From: M3007 sp044224705
GTDB taxonomy: Bacteria; Bacteroidota; Bacteroidia; Chitinophagales; Saprospiraceae
Reading direction: 5' to 3'
DNA length: 64,000 nucleotides
Assembly: GCA_044224705.1 (NCBI GenBank)
Contig: JBGAJY010000002.1
Location: forward strand, 13,818 to 77,817
Shown here: positions 27,181-35,184 of the stretch, one piece after another
How positions within the stretch are numbered: the first letter of the stretch is position 1
How the letters are laid out: the number at the start of each line of letters is the position of its first letter
Notes under the pieces: model-generated
Seen by the model: only the letters and a program-made list of their open reading frames with translations
Told to the model about the DNA's origin: nothing
Database searches by the model: none
Position numbers and translations under genes: made by a program

Positions 27181-29844
27181 ATGAAAAAACTCCTGCTCCC
27201 GGCGCTGATCGCCGCCCTGTTCCTTGCCCCGGCCTGTAACCGTAAAGCCGCCGAAAAAGCCGCCGCCACCCCCCACCGCCCCGGCGAACCGGAAAAATTC
27301 GAACAAATGGGCAAGCCCGTTACCGGCGACGACGACGAGGCTCCCGTGGAATACAACCTCATGGACGAAGCCGTCATCCGGCCCCAGTCCGCAGCCGCGA
27401 CCGATACCCTCCAACCCTACAACCCTTCGCACACTTTCGAGCAGGACCTCCTCCATACCAAACTGGAAATTTCCTTCGACTGGACTAAAAAACGCGCCAA
27501 CGGCCGTGCTACCCTCACCCTGCGCCCCTGGTTTTACCCAACCGATGTGCTGACCCTCGATGCCAAAAACTTCGACATCCTCTCGGTCACTTTCGACGGC
27601 AAAACCGAACCCCTGAAATACGATTACAACAACGAACAACTCGTCGTCCACCTGGGCAAAACATTCACCCGGAAAGACGAATACAAAGTCGTCGTCACCT
27701 ACACCGCCAAGCCCGACGAACGCGACAGCTACGGCGGCAGCGCGGCCATCACGCAGGACAAAGGCCTCTATTTTATCAATGCCGACGGCAGCGACCCCGA
27801 CAAACCCCGCCAGATCTGGACCCAGGGCGAGACGGAAAGCAACTCCTTCTGGTTCCCGACCATCGACAAGCCCAACGAACGCTGCACCCAGGAGATGTAC
27901 ATCACCGTGGACGACCGCTACACGACCCTCTCCAACGGCGTGATGCTCTCTTCCCAAAAAAATCCCGACGGCACCCGCACCGATTACTGGAAAATGGACA
28001 AGCCGCACGCGCCTTACCTGTTCATGATGGCCATCGGAGAGTTCGCGGTCGTAAAGGATAAATGGCGCAACATCGAGGTGAACTACTACGTGGAGCCGAA
28101 ATACAAGGACTACGCCAAGGACATTTACCCCTACACGCCCGAAATGCTGGAGTTTTTCTCCCAGCGCCTCGGCTACGACTACGCCTGGCCGAAATTCTCG
28201 CAGGTCGTCGTTCGCGACTACGTGAGCGGCGCCATGGAAAATACCACCGCCGTCATCTTCGGCGAATTCATGAACAAAACCCGCCGCGAACTGCTGGACG
28301 ACCACTGGACGAACGAAAAAGTGGTGGCGCACGAAATGTTTCACCACTGGTTCGGCGACCTCGTCACCTGTGAAAGCTGGGCCAACCTGACGCTGAACGA
28401 AGGCTTCGCCAATTACTCCGAATACCTCTGGCTGGAACACAAGTACGGCCGCGACGAAGCCGACGCGCATGAAATGCAGGAACAGCAGGGCTATATTTTC
28501 TCCGCCCAGGACGGCGGCCACCCGCTCATCCATTTCGGCTACTCGGACCGCGAATCGATGTTCGACGGACACTCCTACAACAAAGGCGGCGCCATCCTCA
28601 ATATGCTGCGCAGCCAGGTGGGCGACGACGCATTCTTCACCGCCCTGCAACGCTACCTGAAAAAGAATGAATACTCCGACGTGGAAGCCCACGAGCTCCG
28701 CCTGGCATTCGAAGACGTGACCGGGCAGGACCTCAACTGGTTCTTCAACCAATGGTTCTTCGGCGCCGGCCACCCTGATCTGGACATCACCTACGCCTGG
28801 GACGAAGCGGCCAAAAAACAGTCGGTCACCATCACCCAAAAACAGGAAGGCGAAAAAGTGGCGCCCATTTTTGACCTGCCCCTCAAAGTGGACCTCTACG
28901 ACGCCAACGGCAAGGTGCGCCGCGAAAACATCCGGGTCACGAAGCGTAGCCAGACCTTCACTTTTAATACCCCCGCCCGCCCCGCACTGGTCAATGTCGA
29001 CGCCGACAAAAACCTGCTGGCCGTCAAAACCGACCATCATACGGCCGAGGAATGGGCGTTCCAGTTCTACCACGCTCCCTTGTTCCGCGACCGCTGGGAA
29101 GCCCTCGACGCCCTGCAGGAAGACCAGTCGCCCGCCGCGCAAAAGGTTTACACCGACGCTTTGGCCGACAAATTCCATGGCATCCGCGACAGGGCCCTGG
29201 GCCGCGCCGACATGACCGATCCGCAGGTGGCCGCCACCGTGGCAAAAATTGCGGAGAGCGACCCCGAACCCTCCGTGCGCGCCACGGCACTCTATATGCT
29301 GGGACAAACCGGCGACAAAAAATACGTGCCCATCCTGCAAAAAGCCCTTGGCGCCGACCAGGCATACAGCGTCGTCGGCGCGGGACTGAACGCACTGGCC
29401 CGCATCGATCCGCAAGCCGCTGTCGCCGCTTCAAAAGCGCTGGAAAACGACGACAGCGAAGCCACTCTCCTGGTCCTTTCCGAACTGTATGCCCAAAATC
29501 CGGACGCCGCCCAATTGCCCTGGTTCCAAAAGCAAGCGGCGAAAATGGACGGCATGTCGGCCTTTACTTTTTTTGAACAGTACCAGAAATACCTCGTGGG
29601 CCTGAAAAACCCGGCTCTCGTCGACCAGGCTGTCAACGATTTTAAAACGACCGCATACGACAGCACACAAAGCCAGTGGCGGCGTTTTGCCTCCACCAAA
29701 GCCATCGCCGACATCCGCAACGATTTCCGTGAAAAAGGAGATAACGCCAGAGCAAAAGCCCTCAACGACCTCGTGCGCGACATCCGGGACAAAGAGACCG
29801 ATCCGACTTTGAAGATGTACTACGGGTTGTTTGATATGCCGTAA
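27181..29844 (+). CDS. M1-family aminopeptidase, lipoprotein, with C-terminal HEAT-like region
   Basis: 887 residues from the ATG at 27181. The signal peptide MKKLLLPALIAALFLAPAC ends in a lipobox, so lipid anchoring is expected. The M1 signatures are complete: the GAMEN exopeptidase motif in SGAMENTTAVIFGEF, zinc site HEMFHHWF (His384, Glu385, His388) and third ligand Glu407 in NEGFANYSEYLW. The last 250 residues are helical repeats resembling HEAT units (DPEPSVRATALYMLGQTG). It removes N-terminal amino acids from peptides in the periplasm or at the outer membrane. Monocistronic; divergent from mscS and followed by a perfect 36-bp inverted repeat. Confidence 0.93.
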   Translation: MKKLLLPALIAALFLAPACNRKAAEKAAATPHRPGEPEKFEQMGKPVTGDDDEAPVEYNLMDEAVIRPQSAAATDTLQPYNPSHTFEQDLLHTKLEISFDWTKKRANGRATLTLRPWFYPTDVLTLDAKNFDILSVTFDGKTEPLKYDYNNEQLVVHLGKTFTRKDEYKVVVTYTAKPDERDSYGGSAAITQDKGLYFINADGSDPDKPRQIWTQGETESNSFWFPTIDKPNERCTQEMYITVDDRYTTLSNGVMLSSQKNPDGTRTDYWKMDKPHAPYLFMMAIGEFAVVKDKWRNIEVNYYVEPKYKDYAKDIYPYTPEMLEFFSQRLGYDYAWPKFSQVVVRDYVSGAMENTTAVIFGEFMNKTRRELLDDHWTNEKVVAHEMFHHWFGDLVTCESWANLTLNEGFANYSEYLWLEHKYGRDEADAHEMQEQQGYIFSAQDGGHPLIHFGYSDRESMFDGHSYNKGGAILNMLRSQVGDDAFFTALQRYLKKNEYSDVEAHELRLAFEDVTGQDLNWFFNQWFFGAGHPDLDITYAWDEAAKKQSVTITQKQEGEKVAPIFDLPLKVDLYDANGKVRRENIRVTKRSQTFTFNTPARPALVNVDADKNLLAVKTDHHTAEEWAFQFYHAPLFRDRWEALDALQEDQSPAAQKVYTDALADKFHGIRDRALGRADMTDPQVAATVAKIAESDPEPSVRATALYMLGQTGDKKYVPILQKALGADQAYSVVGAGLNALARIDPQAAVAASKALENDDSEATLLVLSELYAQNPDAAQLPWFQKQAAKMDGMSAFTFFEQYQKYLVGLKNPALVDQAVNDFKTTAYDSTQSQWRRFASTKAIADIRNDFREKGDNARAKALNDLVRDIRDKETDPTLKMYYGLFDMP

Positions 29845-29856
29845 TCGTTTTGGGAT

Positions 29857-29937
29857 TTTCACCACGGAGGCACAGAGACACGGAGGCCGGCAGCGCGTAG
29901 CTGCCGGCCTCCGTGTCTCTGTGCCTCCGTGGTGAAA
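29857..29937. repeat. Perfect 36-bp inverted repeat made of 8-bp CACGGAGG-type units
   Basis: The arms 29859-29894 and 29900-29935 are exact reverse complements with a 5-nt loop (GCGTA), and two more T/A pairs extend outward. Each arm contains CACGGAGG, CACAGAGA, CACGGAGG and a GCCGGCAGC tip. It separates convergent genes (aminopeptidase, RidA family). It shares units with 20290-20346. Confidence 0.92.
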
Positions 29938-29948
29938 TCAAAAAACCA

Positions 29949-30377
29949 TCAGCCTCCACCTACCACCGCCACACACTTTAACTCAATGGCAATCGGCGTC
30001 GGCAGCCGGTCGATACCAATGGTCGTGCGGCAGGGCTGGTTGTCTTTGAAATATTCCGCATAGAGGCGGTTGAAGGTGTGAAAATCGCGCTCCATGTGGA
30101 CCAGAAAAACCGTGACATCCACCAGGTCCTCCCAGCGGGCGCCGGAAGCTTCGAGTACGGCACGCACGTTGCGGAACACCGAATGTACCTGCGCTTCGAA
30201 ATCGAATTCCGTGTAGTTACCCGCCGGGGAGCGCTTCAAACCCGGCACCCCGTCGGTTTCCGGGTCGCGCGGACCGATGCCCGATAAAAACAGCAGATTC
30301 CCCACACGTCGGGCATGCGGGTAAAGCCCCACAGGTTTGGGGGCATTGGATGCGTCGAATTTTTCAGAAGAAGCCAT
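29949..30377 (-). CDS. RidA/YjgF-family protein, possibly 2-aminomuconate-deaminase-like
   Basis: 142 residues from the ATG at 30377; upstream codons in this frame run through a tandem repeat and are not coding. The RidA core is clear: LLFLSGIGPRDPETDG, then VRAVLEASGARWEDLVDVTV and the conserved Arg in QPCRTTIGIDRLP that holds the substrate carboxylate in RidA enzymes. The N-terminal stretch APKPVGLYPHARRVGNLLFL resembles 2-aminomuconate deaminases of the kynurenine pathway more than the general imine deaminase; this is a recollection. Function: hydrolysis of a reactive enamine/imine. Three 9-bp repeats sit directly before its start. Confidence 0.85.
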   Translation of the reverse strand: MASSEKFDASNAPKPVGLYPHARRVGNLLFLSGIGPRDPETDGVPGLKRSPAGNYTEFDFEAQVHSVFRNVRAVLEASGARWEDLVDVTVFLVHMERDFHTFNRLYAEYFKDNQPCRTTIGIDRLPTPIAIELKCVAVVGGG

Positions 30378-30380
30378 GAG

Positions 30381-30410
30381 GATTGATTCGATTGATTCGA
30401 TTGATTCGAT
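30381..30410. repeat. Tandem GATTGATTC x3.3 directly upstream of the RidA-family start
   Basis: Three exact 9-bp units (30381-30407) plus GAT end three nucleotides before the ATG of the minus-strand RidA-family gene, so they lie in its leader. Complementary-type sequence (two CAATCGAA copies within 30481-30512) occurs near the divergent ROK start, giving a loose inverted arrangement across the gap. Confidence 0.75.
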
Positions 30411-30517
30411 CAGTGAGCCGGAGTAAATGCAATGATCTATTTTAACGGCGCGAAAATACCCGACTTTTCTGCGAAACTCTGCAATCGAACAATCCATCAA
30501 TCGAAACAATCCACACC

Positions 30518-31429
30518 ATGCACCTCTGGGGAATTGATCTTGGCGGCACCAAAATTGAAGGCGTCGTCCTCGAAAGCCGCGACAACCCGCAACCGCTGGC
30601 CCGGCTGCGCATCCCGACGGAAGCCCAGCTGGGCTATGAACACATTTGCAGCCAGATCAAAAAACTGGTGGACATGCTCGCCGAATCGACCGGCCTGCAG
30701 CCGGAGTACGTCGGCATTGGACACCCCGGCACACTGGACCGCAACGTCGGCGCCATGAAAAACGCCAACACGACGGCACTCAACGGCAAACCGTTCGACC
30801 GCGACCTGGAAAAACTGCTCGGCGTACCGGTGCGCCTCGCCAATGATGCCAACTGTTTCGCGGTGGCAGAAGCGCTCATGGGCAGCGCTTATGACACCCT
30901 GCCCAATGCCGAGGCCGTGTTCGGCGTCATTTTGGGCACCGGCGTGGGCGGAGGGCTGGTCGTGCGCGGCAAGGTGCTCAACGGCCGCCAGGGGCTCGGC
31001 GGCGAATGGGGCCACAACGTGCTCGAAGCCGACGGCGAACTCTGCTACTGCGGCCAACGCGGCTGCGTCGAAACGGTCTTTTCCGGGCCCGCGCTGGAAA
31101 GGTTTTATGAAAAAACAACCGGTCAAAAACGACACCTGAAAGAGATCGTCGAGCGCGCCGAAGCGGGCGACGACCCGGCCGCCACAGCCACCATCGACCG
31201 GCTGGTGCACTATTTCGGCAAAGCCATCGCCGTGATCATCAACATTCTCGACCCGGACATCATCGTGCTCGGCGGCGGCGTGGGCAATATCGGCCGGCTC
31301 TACACCGACGGCGTAGCGGAAGCCCGCAAGAACATTTTTGACACCCGCCCCGACCGGCGCATCGAAACGATTTTTCTGAAGCCCAAACTGGGAGACAGTG
31401 CCGGAGTATTTGGAGCGGCGCTGTTGTGA
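30518..31429 (+). CDS. ROK-family sugar kinase
   Basis: 303 residues. The ATP phosphate motif DLGGTK is at 7-12. The sugar-binding/catalytic region includes GHPGTLDRN, ANDANCFAVAEAL with the catalytic Asp, GVILGTGVGGGLVV and the ROK signature GGEWGHN. The zinc cluster CYCGQRGCVET is intact. ROK kinases phosphorylate glucose, fructose, N-acetylglucosamine or N-acetylmannosamine at C6. Which sugar is used here cannot be told from the sequence, and no transporter or isomerase is adjacent. No N-terminal HTH, so it is an enzyme rather than a NagC-type repressor. ATG start at 30518. Confidence 0.92.
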   Translation: MHLWGIDLGGTKIEGVVLESRDNPQPLARLRIPTEAQLGYEHICSQIKKLVDMLAESTGLQPEYVGIGHPGTLDRNVGAMKNANTTALNGKPFDRDLEKLLGVPVRLANDANCFAVAEALMGSAYDTLPNAEAVFGVILGTGVGGGLVVRGKVLNGRQGLGGEWGHNVLEADGELCYCGQRGCVETVFSGPALERFYEKTTGQKRHLKEIVERAEAGDDPAATATIDRLVHYFGKAIAVIINILDPDIIVLGGGVGNIGRLYTDGVAEARKNIFDTRPDRRIETIFLKPKLGDSAGVFGAALL

Positions 31430-31485
31430 GGAGCCCGGAAATGATCGTAGAGGGCTCGATGATCGCAACTTACCTGAAAACCGCT

Positions 31486-31493
31486 TAGTTTTG
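31486..31493 (+). promoter_or_regulatory. -7 box abutting the HNH module start
   Basis: TAGTTTTG matches TAnnTTTG exactly, with only four nucleotides to the ATG at 31498. This suggests a leaderless or nearly leaderless transcript for the two-gene module, independent of the ROK gene. Confidence 0.55.
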
Positions 31494-31497
31494 TAGT

Positions 31498-31749
31498 ATG
31501 GATACGCACAACAGCATCTTCGACGGACTGGCTGAATTCATGGCTGGCATGGACCCGCAAAAAATGATTGCTTATCACGCGCCGGCCGATATGCAACGGC
31601 GGTTAGAGGCTCTATTGGAAAAAAAACAAACGGCAGGGCTGAACACAGAGGAAAATGAAGAACTCGAGCATTATTTCATCCTCGAGCACATCGTCCGGCT
31701 GGCTAAATCGCGTGCCCGGCTTCGTTTGTCACAAATGCGCCCCGCATGA
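31498..31749 (+). CDS. Small helical protein, first gene of an HNH module
   Basis: 83 residues, charged and helical, with MQRRLEALLEKKQTAGLNTE then EELEHYFILEHIVRLAKSRA. No signal peptide or DNA-binding motif is evident. This pattern (LLEKK-x-GLT/N-xEE-x-EEL-x(n)-LEH-x-x-x-LAKxRA) is one I associate with small proteins encoded directly before HNH genes in several phyla; unnamed as far as I know. The stop overlaps the HNH start by 4 nt (ATGA), so the two products are probably made in a fixed ratio. A partner, inhibitor or regulator role is possible; none is demonstrated. Confidence 0.7.
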   Translation: MDTHNSIFDGLAEFMAGMDPQKMIAYHAPADMQRRLEALLEKKQTAGLNTEENEELEHYFILEHIVRLAKSRARLRLSQMRPA

Positions 31750-32156
31750 GTCGAAATATCCCCGAAACGCTGCGGCGGGCAGTGGCCGAAAGGGCAGCCT
31801 ATCGTTGCGAATATTGCCGCCATCCCGAGGCAGATTCATTTTTCAAATTTCAAGTCGATCATATCGTCAGCCTTAAACATGGCGGAAGTTCCCGGCTGGA
31901 TAATCTCGCTTTCGCCTGCCCACTTTGTAACAGTCATAAAGGCACTGATTTAGGCACTTTCCTTGGCGACGAAGATGTGCTCGTCCGCTTGTTTCATCCA
32001 CGCAAACAGGATTGGTTTCAGCATTTCGACGTGGCCGACGGAGCTATTCAGCCAAAAACTGACGTCGGGGCGGCCACAGTCAAATTGCTTGCACTCAACC
32101 ATCCGAATCGCGTACTGGAGCGTTTGGATTTGATTACGGCCGGGCTTTATCCCTGA
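31746..32156 (+). CDS. HNH endonuclease
   Basis: 136 residues. The HNH/McrA core spans about 19-70: zinc pairs Cys21/Cys24 and Cys58/Cys61, metal-site Asp38-His39 in FQVDHIVSLKHGG, Asn53 in RLDNLAFACPLCN and His64 in NSHKG. Such proteins nick or cut DNA with one metal ion. All key residues are present. The roughly 65-residue C-terminal extension has no recognised domain. It is coupled to the preceding small gene. Its last 10 nt overlap the 3' end of the convergent hybrid sensor gene. It may belong to a defence or toxin-type module, or be a stand-alone nuclease; context does not decide. Confidence 0.88.
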   Translation: MSRNIPETLRRAVAERAAYRCEYCRHPEADSFFKFQVDHIVSLKHGGSSRLDNLAFACPLCNSHKGTDLGTFLGDEDVLVRLFHPRKQDWFQHFDVADGAIQPKTDVGAATVKLLALNHPNRVLERLDLITAGLYP

Positions 32157-35044
32157 ATGGTAGTATGCCGCATAATTTCACTCGGCGGATACCCAAACAT
32201 CTCCCTGAAACACGTCGCAAAGTAGGTCGGGCTGTTAAAACCCACCATAAACGACACTTGCGTTGCATTGCCAGCGCCGCGTTCGATCAGCTGTTTGGCG
32301 CGTTGTAAGCGCAGTTCCCGGATCAGGACGTTGGGGCTTTTAGCGATGAGGGCGTTGAGTTTCCGGAACAAATTACTGCGGCTCATGGCCACTGCGGCGG
32401 CCAGCGTTTCCACGCTGAACGTTTCGTCGTCCAGGTTTTCTTCGATGATAGCGAGCACTTTTCGCAAAAACAATTCGTCGAGGGAGGGCTCGGCGGTTTC
32501 GCTGAGACCGAGCCTGATTTCGCGGCGGAATTTTTCCTGAAGCAATTTTCGCTGTTCAATCATGCGCCCGACGATCAGGCGCAGTTCTTCCCGGTCGAAG
32601 GGTTTGGTCAGGTAGGCCTCGGCGCCGGTGTCGATACCTGCCAGCCGGTCGCTTCGGTCTGCTTTGGCGGTGAGCATGATGACCGGGATGTGGTCAGTCC
32701 GAACGTCGGATTTCAATTGCTGGGTCAATGCGATGCCGTCGAGCCCGGGCATCATCAGGTCGGTGAGCACGAGGTCGGGCAGATCGGAACGGGCCAGGTC
32801 GAGCCCCGTCTGGCCGTCGGCGGCTTCGAGCAGGCGGTAATGGTCGCGCAAATGGTCGCAGATGTAATTGCGCACGTCGGGATTGTCTTCGACAACGAGG
32901 ATGAGCGGCAAGGCATGAGCAGCGTGTGGCGCGTTGTCGTCGGTCACGGAACCGGGAGATTCCGACCAAGCGGCGGTTTCGACCGGGACGCCGGCGACTG
33001 CCTCCTGCACTTCGGCGATCCGGAACGGCAGCACCACCACGAAGGTCGTTCCCTGGCTTTCCATGCTGTTCAGCATGATGGTTCCAGCATGCAGGGCAAC
33101 CAATTCCTTTGTCAGCGCGAGCCCGATACCGCTGCCGGGCTGGAGGTCTGCGCCGCTGTTTTCGACCTGGTAGAAGCGGTCGAAGATGCGATCCTGCTGC
33201 GCCGCCGGAATACCGATACCCGTGTCGCTGACCCTGATTTGGAGTTGCAGCATGTCCGGTTGGCCGGCCATCGGATGCACCTCGGCGCTGAGTTCGACCC
33301 GGCCTTCGTCGCGGGTAAATTTGAAGGCATTGGACAGGAGGTTGCCGACGATTTTTTCCAGTTTATCGGCATCGTAAGCCACCCACAGCGGGGAAGCGGG
33401 CACCCGGACTTCGTAGCTGATCTGTTTTTGATCGGCCAGACTTTCGAAGGAAAATGCCGTGCTGCGCAGGGTATTGAACAGGTCGCCCGGGCGGGGCTGG
33501 AGGCTGAGCCGGCCGCTTTCGAGGCGGGATAGGTCGAGCAGCTGGTTCACGAGTTGCAACAACCTTTCGGCGTTGCGGCGCATGATGCCGTAATATTTGC
33601 CGGAATTGCCTGTAAAAACGCCTTGCTCCATTTCGCGCAGCGGCCCCACGATCAGGGTGAGCGGCGTGCGGAACTCATGGCTGATGTTGGCAAAAAAGGC
33701 GGATTTGACCTTGTCCAGTTCGCGGAGTTTGCCGGCTTCGGCCTGTTCGAGGGCGAGGGCGAGCTCGGCGCGTTGTTTTTTCAATCGTTCGCGCTGACGG
33801 AGGAACTGGAACGCACCGCCAAGGACCAGGATAGCCAGCAAAGCGCCGATGAGCAGGTTCTGGTTCCGGTTTTTTTGGCGGGCGATGGTGAGTTCCTGTT
33901 CGTCGATGATCGCTTTTTGTTCGCGGGTGCGGTAGCGCGATTCCACATCGGCCACCTGCGCGGCTTTTTCCAGCACGGCGAGGCTGTCGGACGCCGTTTT
34001 CCAGGCCAGGGACTCCGTGTAGGCATGGGCGAAGTCGCCGAGGCCGGCGTAGCTTTTTGCGCGGCTTTCGTGCAGGCCTGCCAGTGAAGTGAAATTGGGC
34101 CGGCCGCCGAGGGCAGAGAGGGCTTTTTGTGAAAATTCGAGGGCCTGCCGGTAATTGCCCATGCCGTTCTCCGCATCGGCCAGCAAATTGTAGAGGGTGG
34201 GCAGCATGAGCACGTCGCGGCGCGGCTCGTAATAAGCCAGGGATTTTCGCAGGTAATCGCCGGCGCGGGCTGCGTCGCCTTTTTTGAGAAAAAGTTTGCC
34301 CAGGTTGCTTTGTTCGAGGGCCGTGCTCCGGGTGTCGCCGGCAGTGGTGGCGGTTTCCAGCGCTTTGGACTGGTAATACAGAGCCGAATCCAGCTGGCCG
34401 GCGCCGAGCAGTACTTCACCGAGCCGCGAATACGAAAAGTAAGGCGACCTGCCGATGCGCAAGTCGATGGCCAGGGCGCGGCGGATGAAACCGGCGGCTT
34501 CGTCGAAGCGTTTTTGACGACCCAAAATCCGGCCGATGCCGTTGAGGGTGATGGAGATGCCGGCGCTGTCGCGGGCGGCTTCGCGGATGTCGAGCACCTG
34601 AAACAGTTTTTCAGTGGCCTCGCCGTAGCGCTGGAGGTAGGTCAGCATGAAGGCAACGTTGCTCAACATGACCACGGCATTTTCTTTCTCACCGGCTGTC
34701 AGGTAAAAGTCGGCGGCTTTTTGGGAAAAATCCATGCCCGTGGTGAATTCCTTGCGCCCCATGTAGTAGATGCTGAACAGCTCATTGGCCATGCCTTTGC
34801 CCTTGACATAGTTGCGTTTTTCGGATTCCTTCAGGAGCAGGTTCGCATAAACGAGCGCGCTGTCGATATCCACGCCGTGCAGCTCGGAAGCCAGGCCGAA
34901 CTGTGCGTCCATCCGGGTTTGCCAGCTGCGGGCCGTGTCGGCCACGTGCCGGAGGCTGTCCACGAAGTGAGATTGCGAACGGGAGCTGGTCGGGCTGATT
35001 AAAAAGCACAGCAGAAGCCATACAGGGAACTGGCGCATACCCAT
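32147..35044 (-). CDS. Hybrid two-component regulator: TPR sensor, kinase, receiver, AraC HTH
   Basis: 965 residues. Signal peptide (about 1-25); TPR-like helices (about 30-370); one membrane helix (LLIGALLAILVLGGAFQFL, about 397-415); HisKA with His456 in NISHEFRTPL; HATPase with DTGIGIPAAQQDRIFDRFYQ and GSGIGLALTKELV; receiver with Asp762 in LVLTDLMMPGLDG; C-terminal AraC HTH (about 850-965, VSFMVGFNSPTYFATCFRE). The sensor is extracytoplasmic and the output is direct DNA binding. In Bacteroidota such regulators usually control nutrient-uptake loci; none is adjacent. A -7 box and two 21-bp direct repeats lie upstream. Confidence 0.94.
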   Translation of the reverse strand: MGMRQFPVWLLLCFLISPTSSRSQSHFVDSLRHVADTARSWQTRMDAQFGLASELHGVDIDSALVYANLLLKESEKRNYVKGKGMANELFSIYYMGRKEFTTGMDFSQKAADFYLTAGEKENAVVMLSNVAFMLTYLQRYGEATEKLFQVLDIREAARDSAGISITLNGIGRILGRQKRFDEAAGFIRRALAIDLRIGRSPYFSYSRLGEVLLGAGQLDSALYYQSKALETATTAGDTRSTALEQSNLGKLFLKKGDAARAGDYLRKSLAYYEPRRDVLMLPTLYNLLADAENGMGNYRQALEFSQKALSALGGRPNFTSLAGLHESRAKSYAGLGDFAHAYTESLAWKTASDSLAVLEKAAQVADVESRYRTREQKAIIDEQELTIARQKNRNQNLLIGALLAILVLGGAFQFLRQRERLKKQRAELALALEQAEAGKLRELDKVKSAFFANISHEFRTPLTLIVGPLREMEQGVFTGNSGKYYGIMRRNAERLLQLVNQLLDLSRLESGRLSLQPRPGDLFNTLRSTAFSFESLADQKQISYEVRVPASPLWVAYDADKLEKIVGNLLSNAFKFTRDEGRVELSAEVHPMAGQPDMLQLQIRVSDTGIGIPAAQQDRIFDRFYQVENSGADLQPGSGIGLALTKELVALHAGTIMLNSMESQGTTFVVVLPFRIAEVQEAVAGVPVETAAWSESPGSVTDDNAPHAAHALPLILVVEDNPDVRNYICDHLRDHYRLLEAADGQTGLDLARSDLPDLVLTDLMMPGLDGIALTQQLKSDVRTDHIPVIMLTAKADRSDRLAGIDTGAEAYLTKPFDREELRLIVGRMIEQRKLLQEKFRREIRLGLSETAEPSLDELFLRKVLAIIEENLDDETFSVETLAAAVAMSRSNLFRKLNALIAKSPNVLIRELRLQRAKQLIERGAGNATQVSFMVGFNSPTYFATCFREMFGYPPSEIMRHTTIQG

Positions 35045-35063
35045 CGGTTTGGTTTTGAATTTC

Positions 35064-35071
35064 CAAATCTA
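35064..35071 (-). promoter_or_regulatory. -7 box of the hybrid regulator gene
   Basis: The minus strand reads TAGATTTG, an exact TAnnTTTG, 19 nt before the ATG at 35044 (leader about 15 nt). The direct repeats at 35079-35120 start 7 nt upstream, overlapping where a -33 element would sit. Confidence 0.6.
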
Positions 35072-35078
35072 CCCCCTT

Positions 35079-35120
35079 TGCAACAAATTTTAAGGCTTCT
35101 GCAACAAATTTGAAGGCATG
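35079..35120. promoter_or_regulatory. Two 21-bp direct repeats (TGCAACAAATTT), candidate operator
   Basis: TGCAACAAATTT occurs at 35079 and again at 35100, exactly 21 bp apart. Including the AAGGC that follows, 18 of 21 positions match. Spacing by two helical turns suits an AraC-type dimer. It sits in the divergent gap beside the hybrid AraC regulator gene and next to its -7 box, so autoregulation is a reasonable inference. Confidence 0.5.
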
Positions 35121-35184
35121 CCGGGGCGCCCGAGACCAACCTTTGCCCCAGACAAAACCAATTGTAAATCAAAATCTTATCCTC

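Noticed and set aside
27094..29415. 773-codon open frame antisense to the M1 aminopeptidase
   Set aside because: Shadow of a GC-rich gene with strong codon bias; the plus strand has complete M1 motifs and a lipobox, and the antisense translation has no domain.
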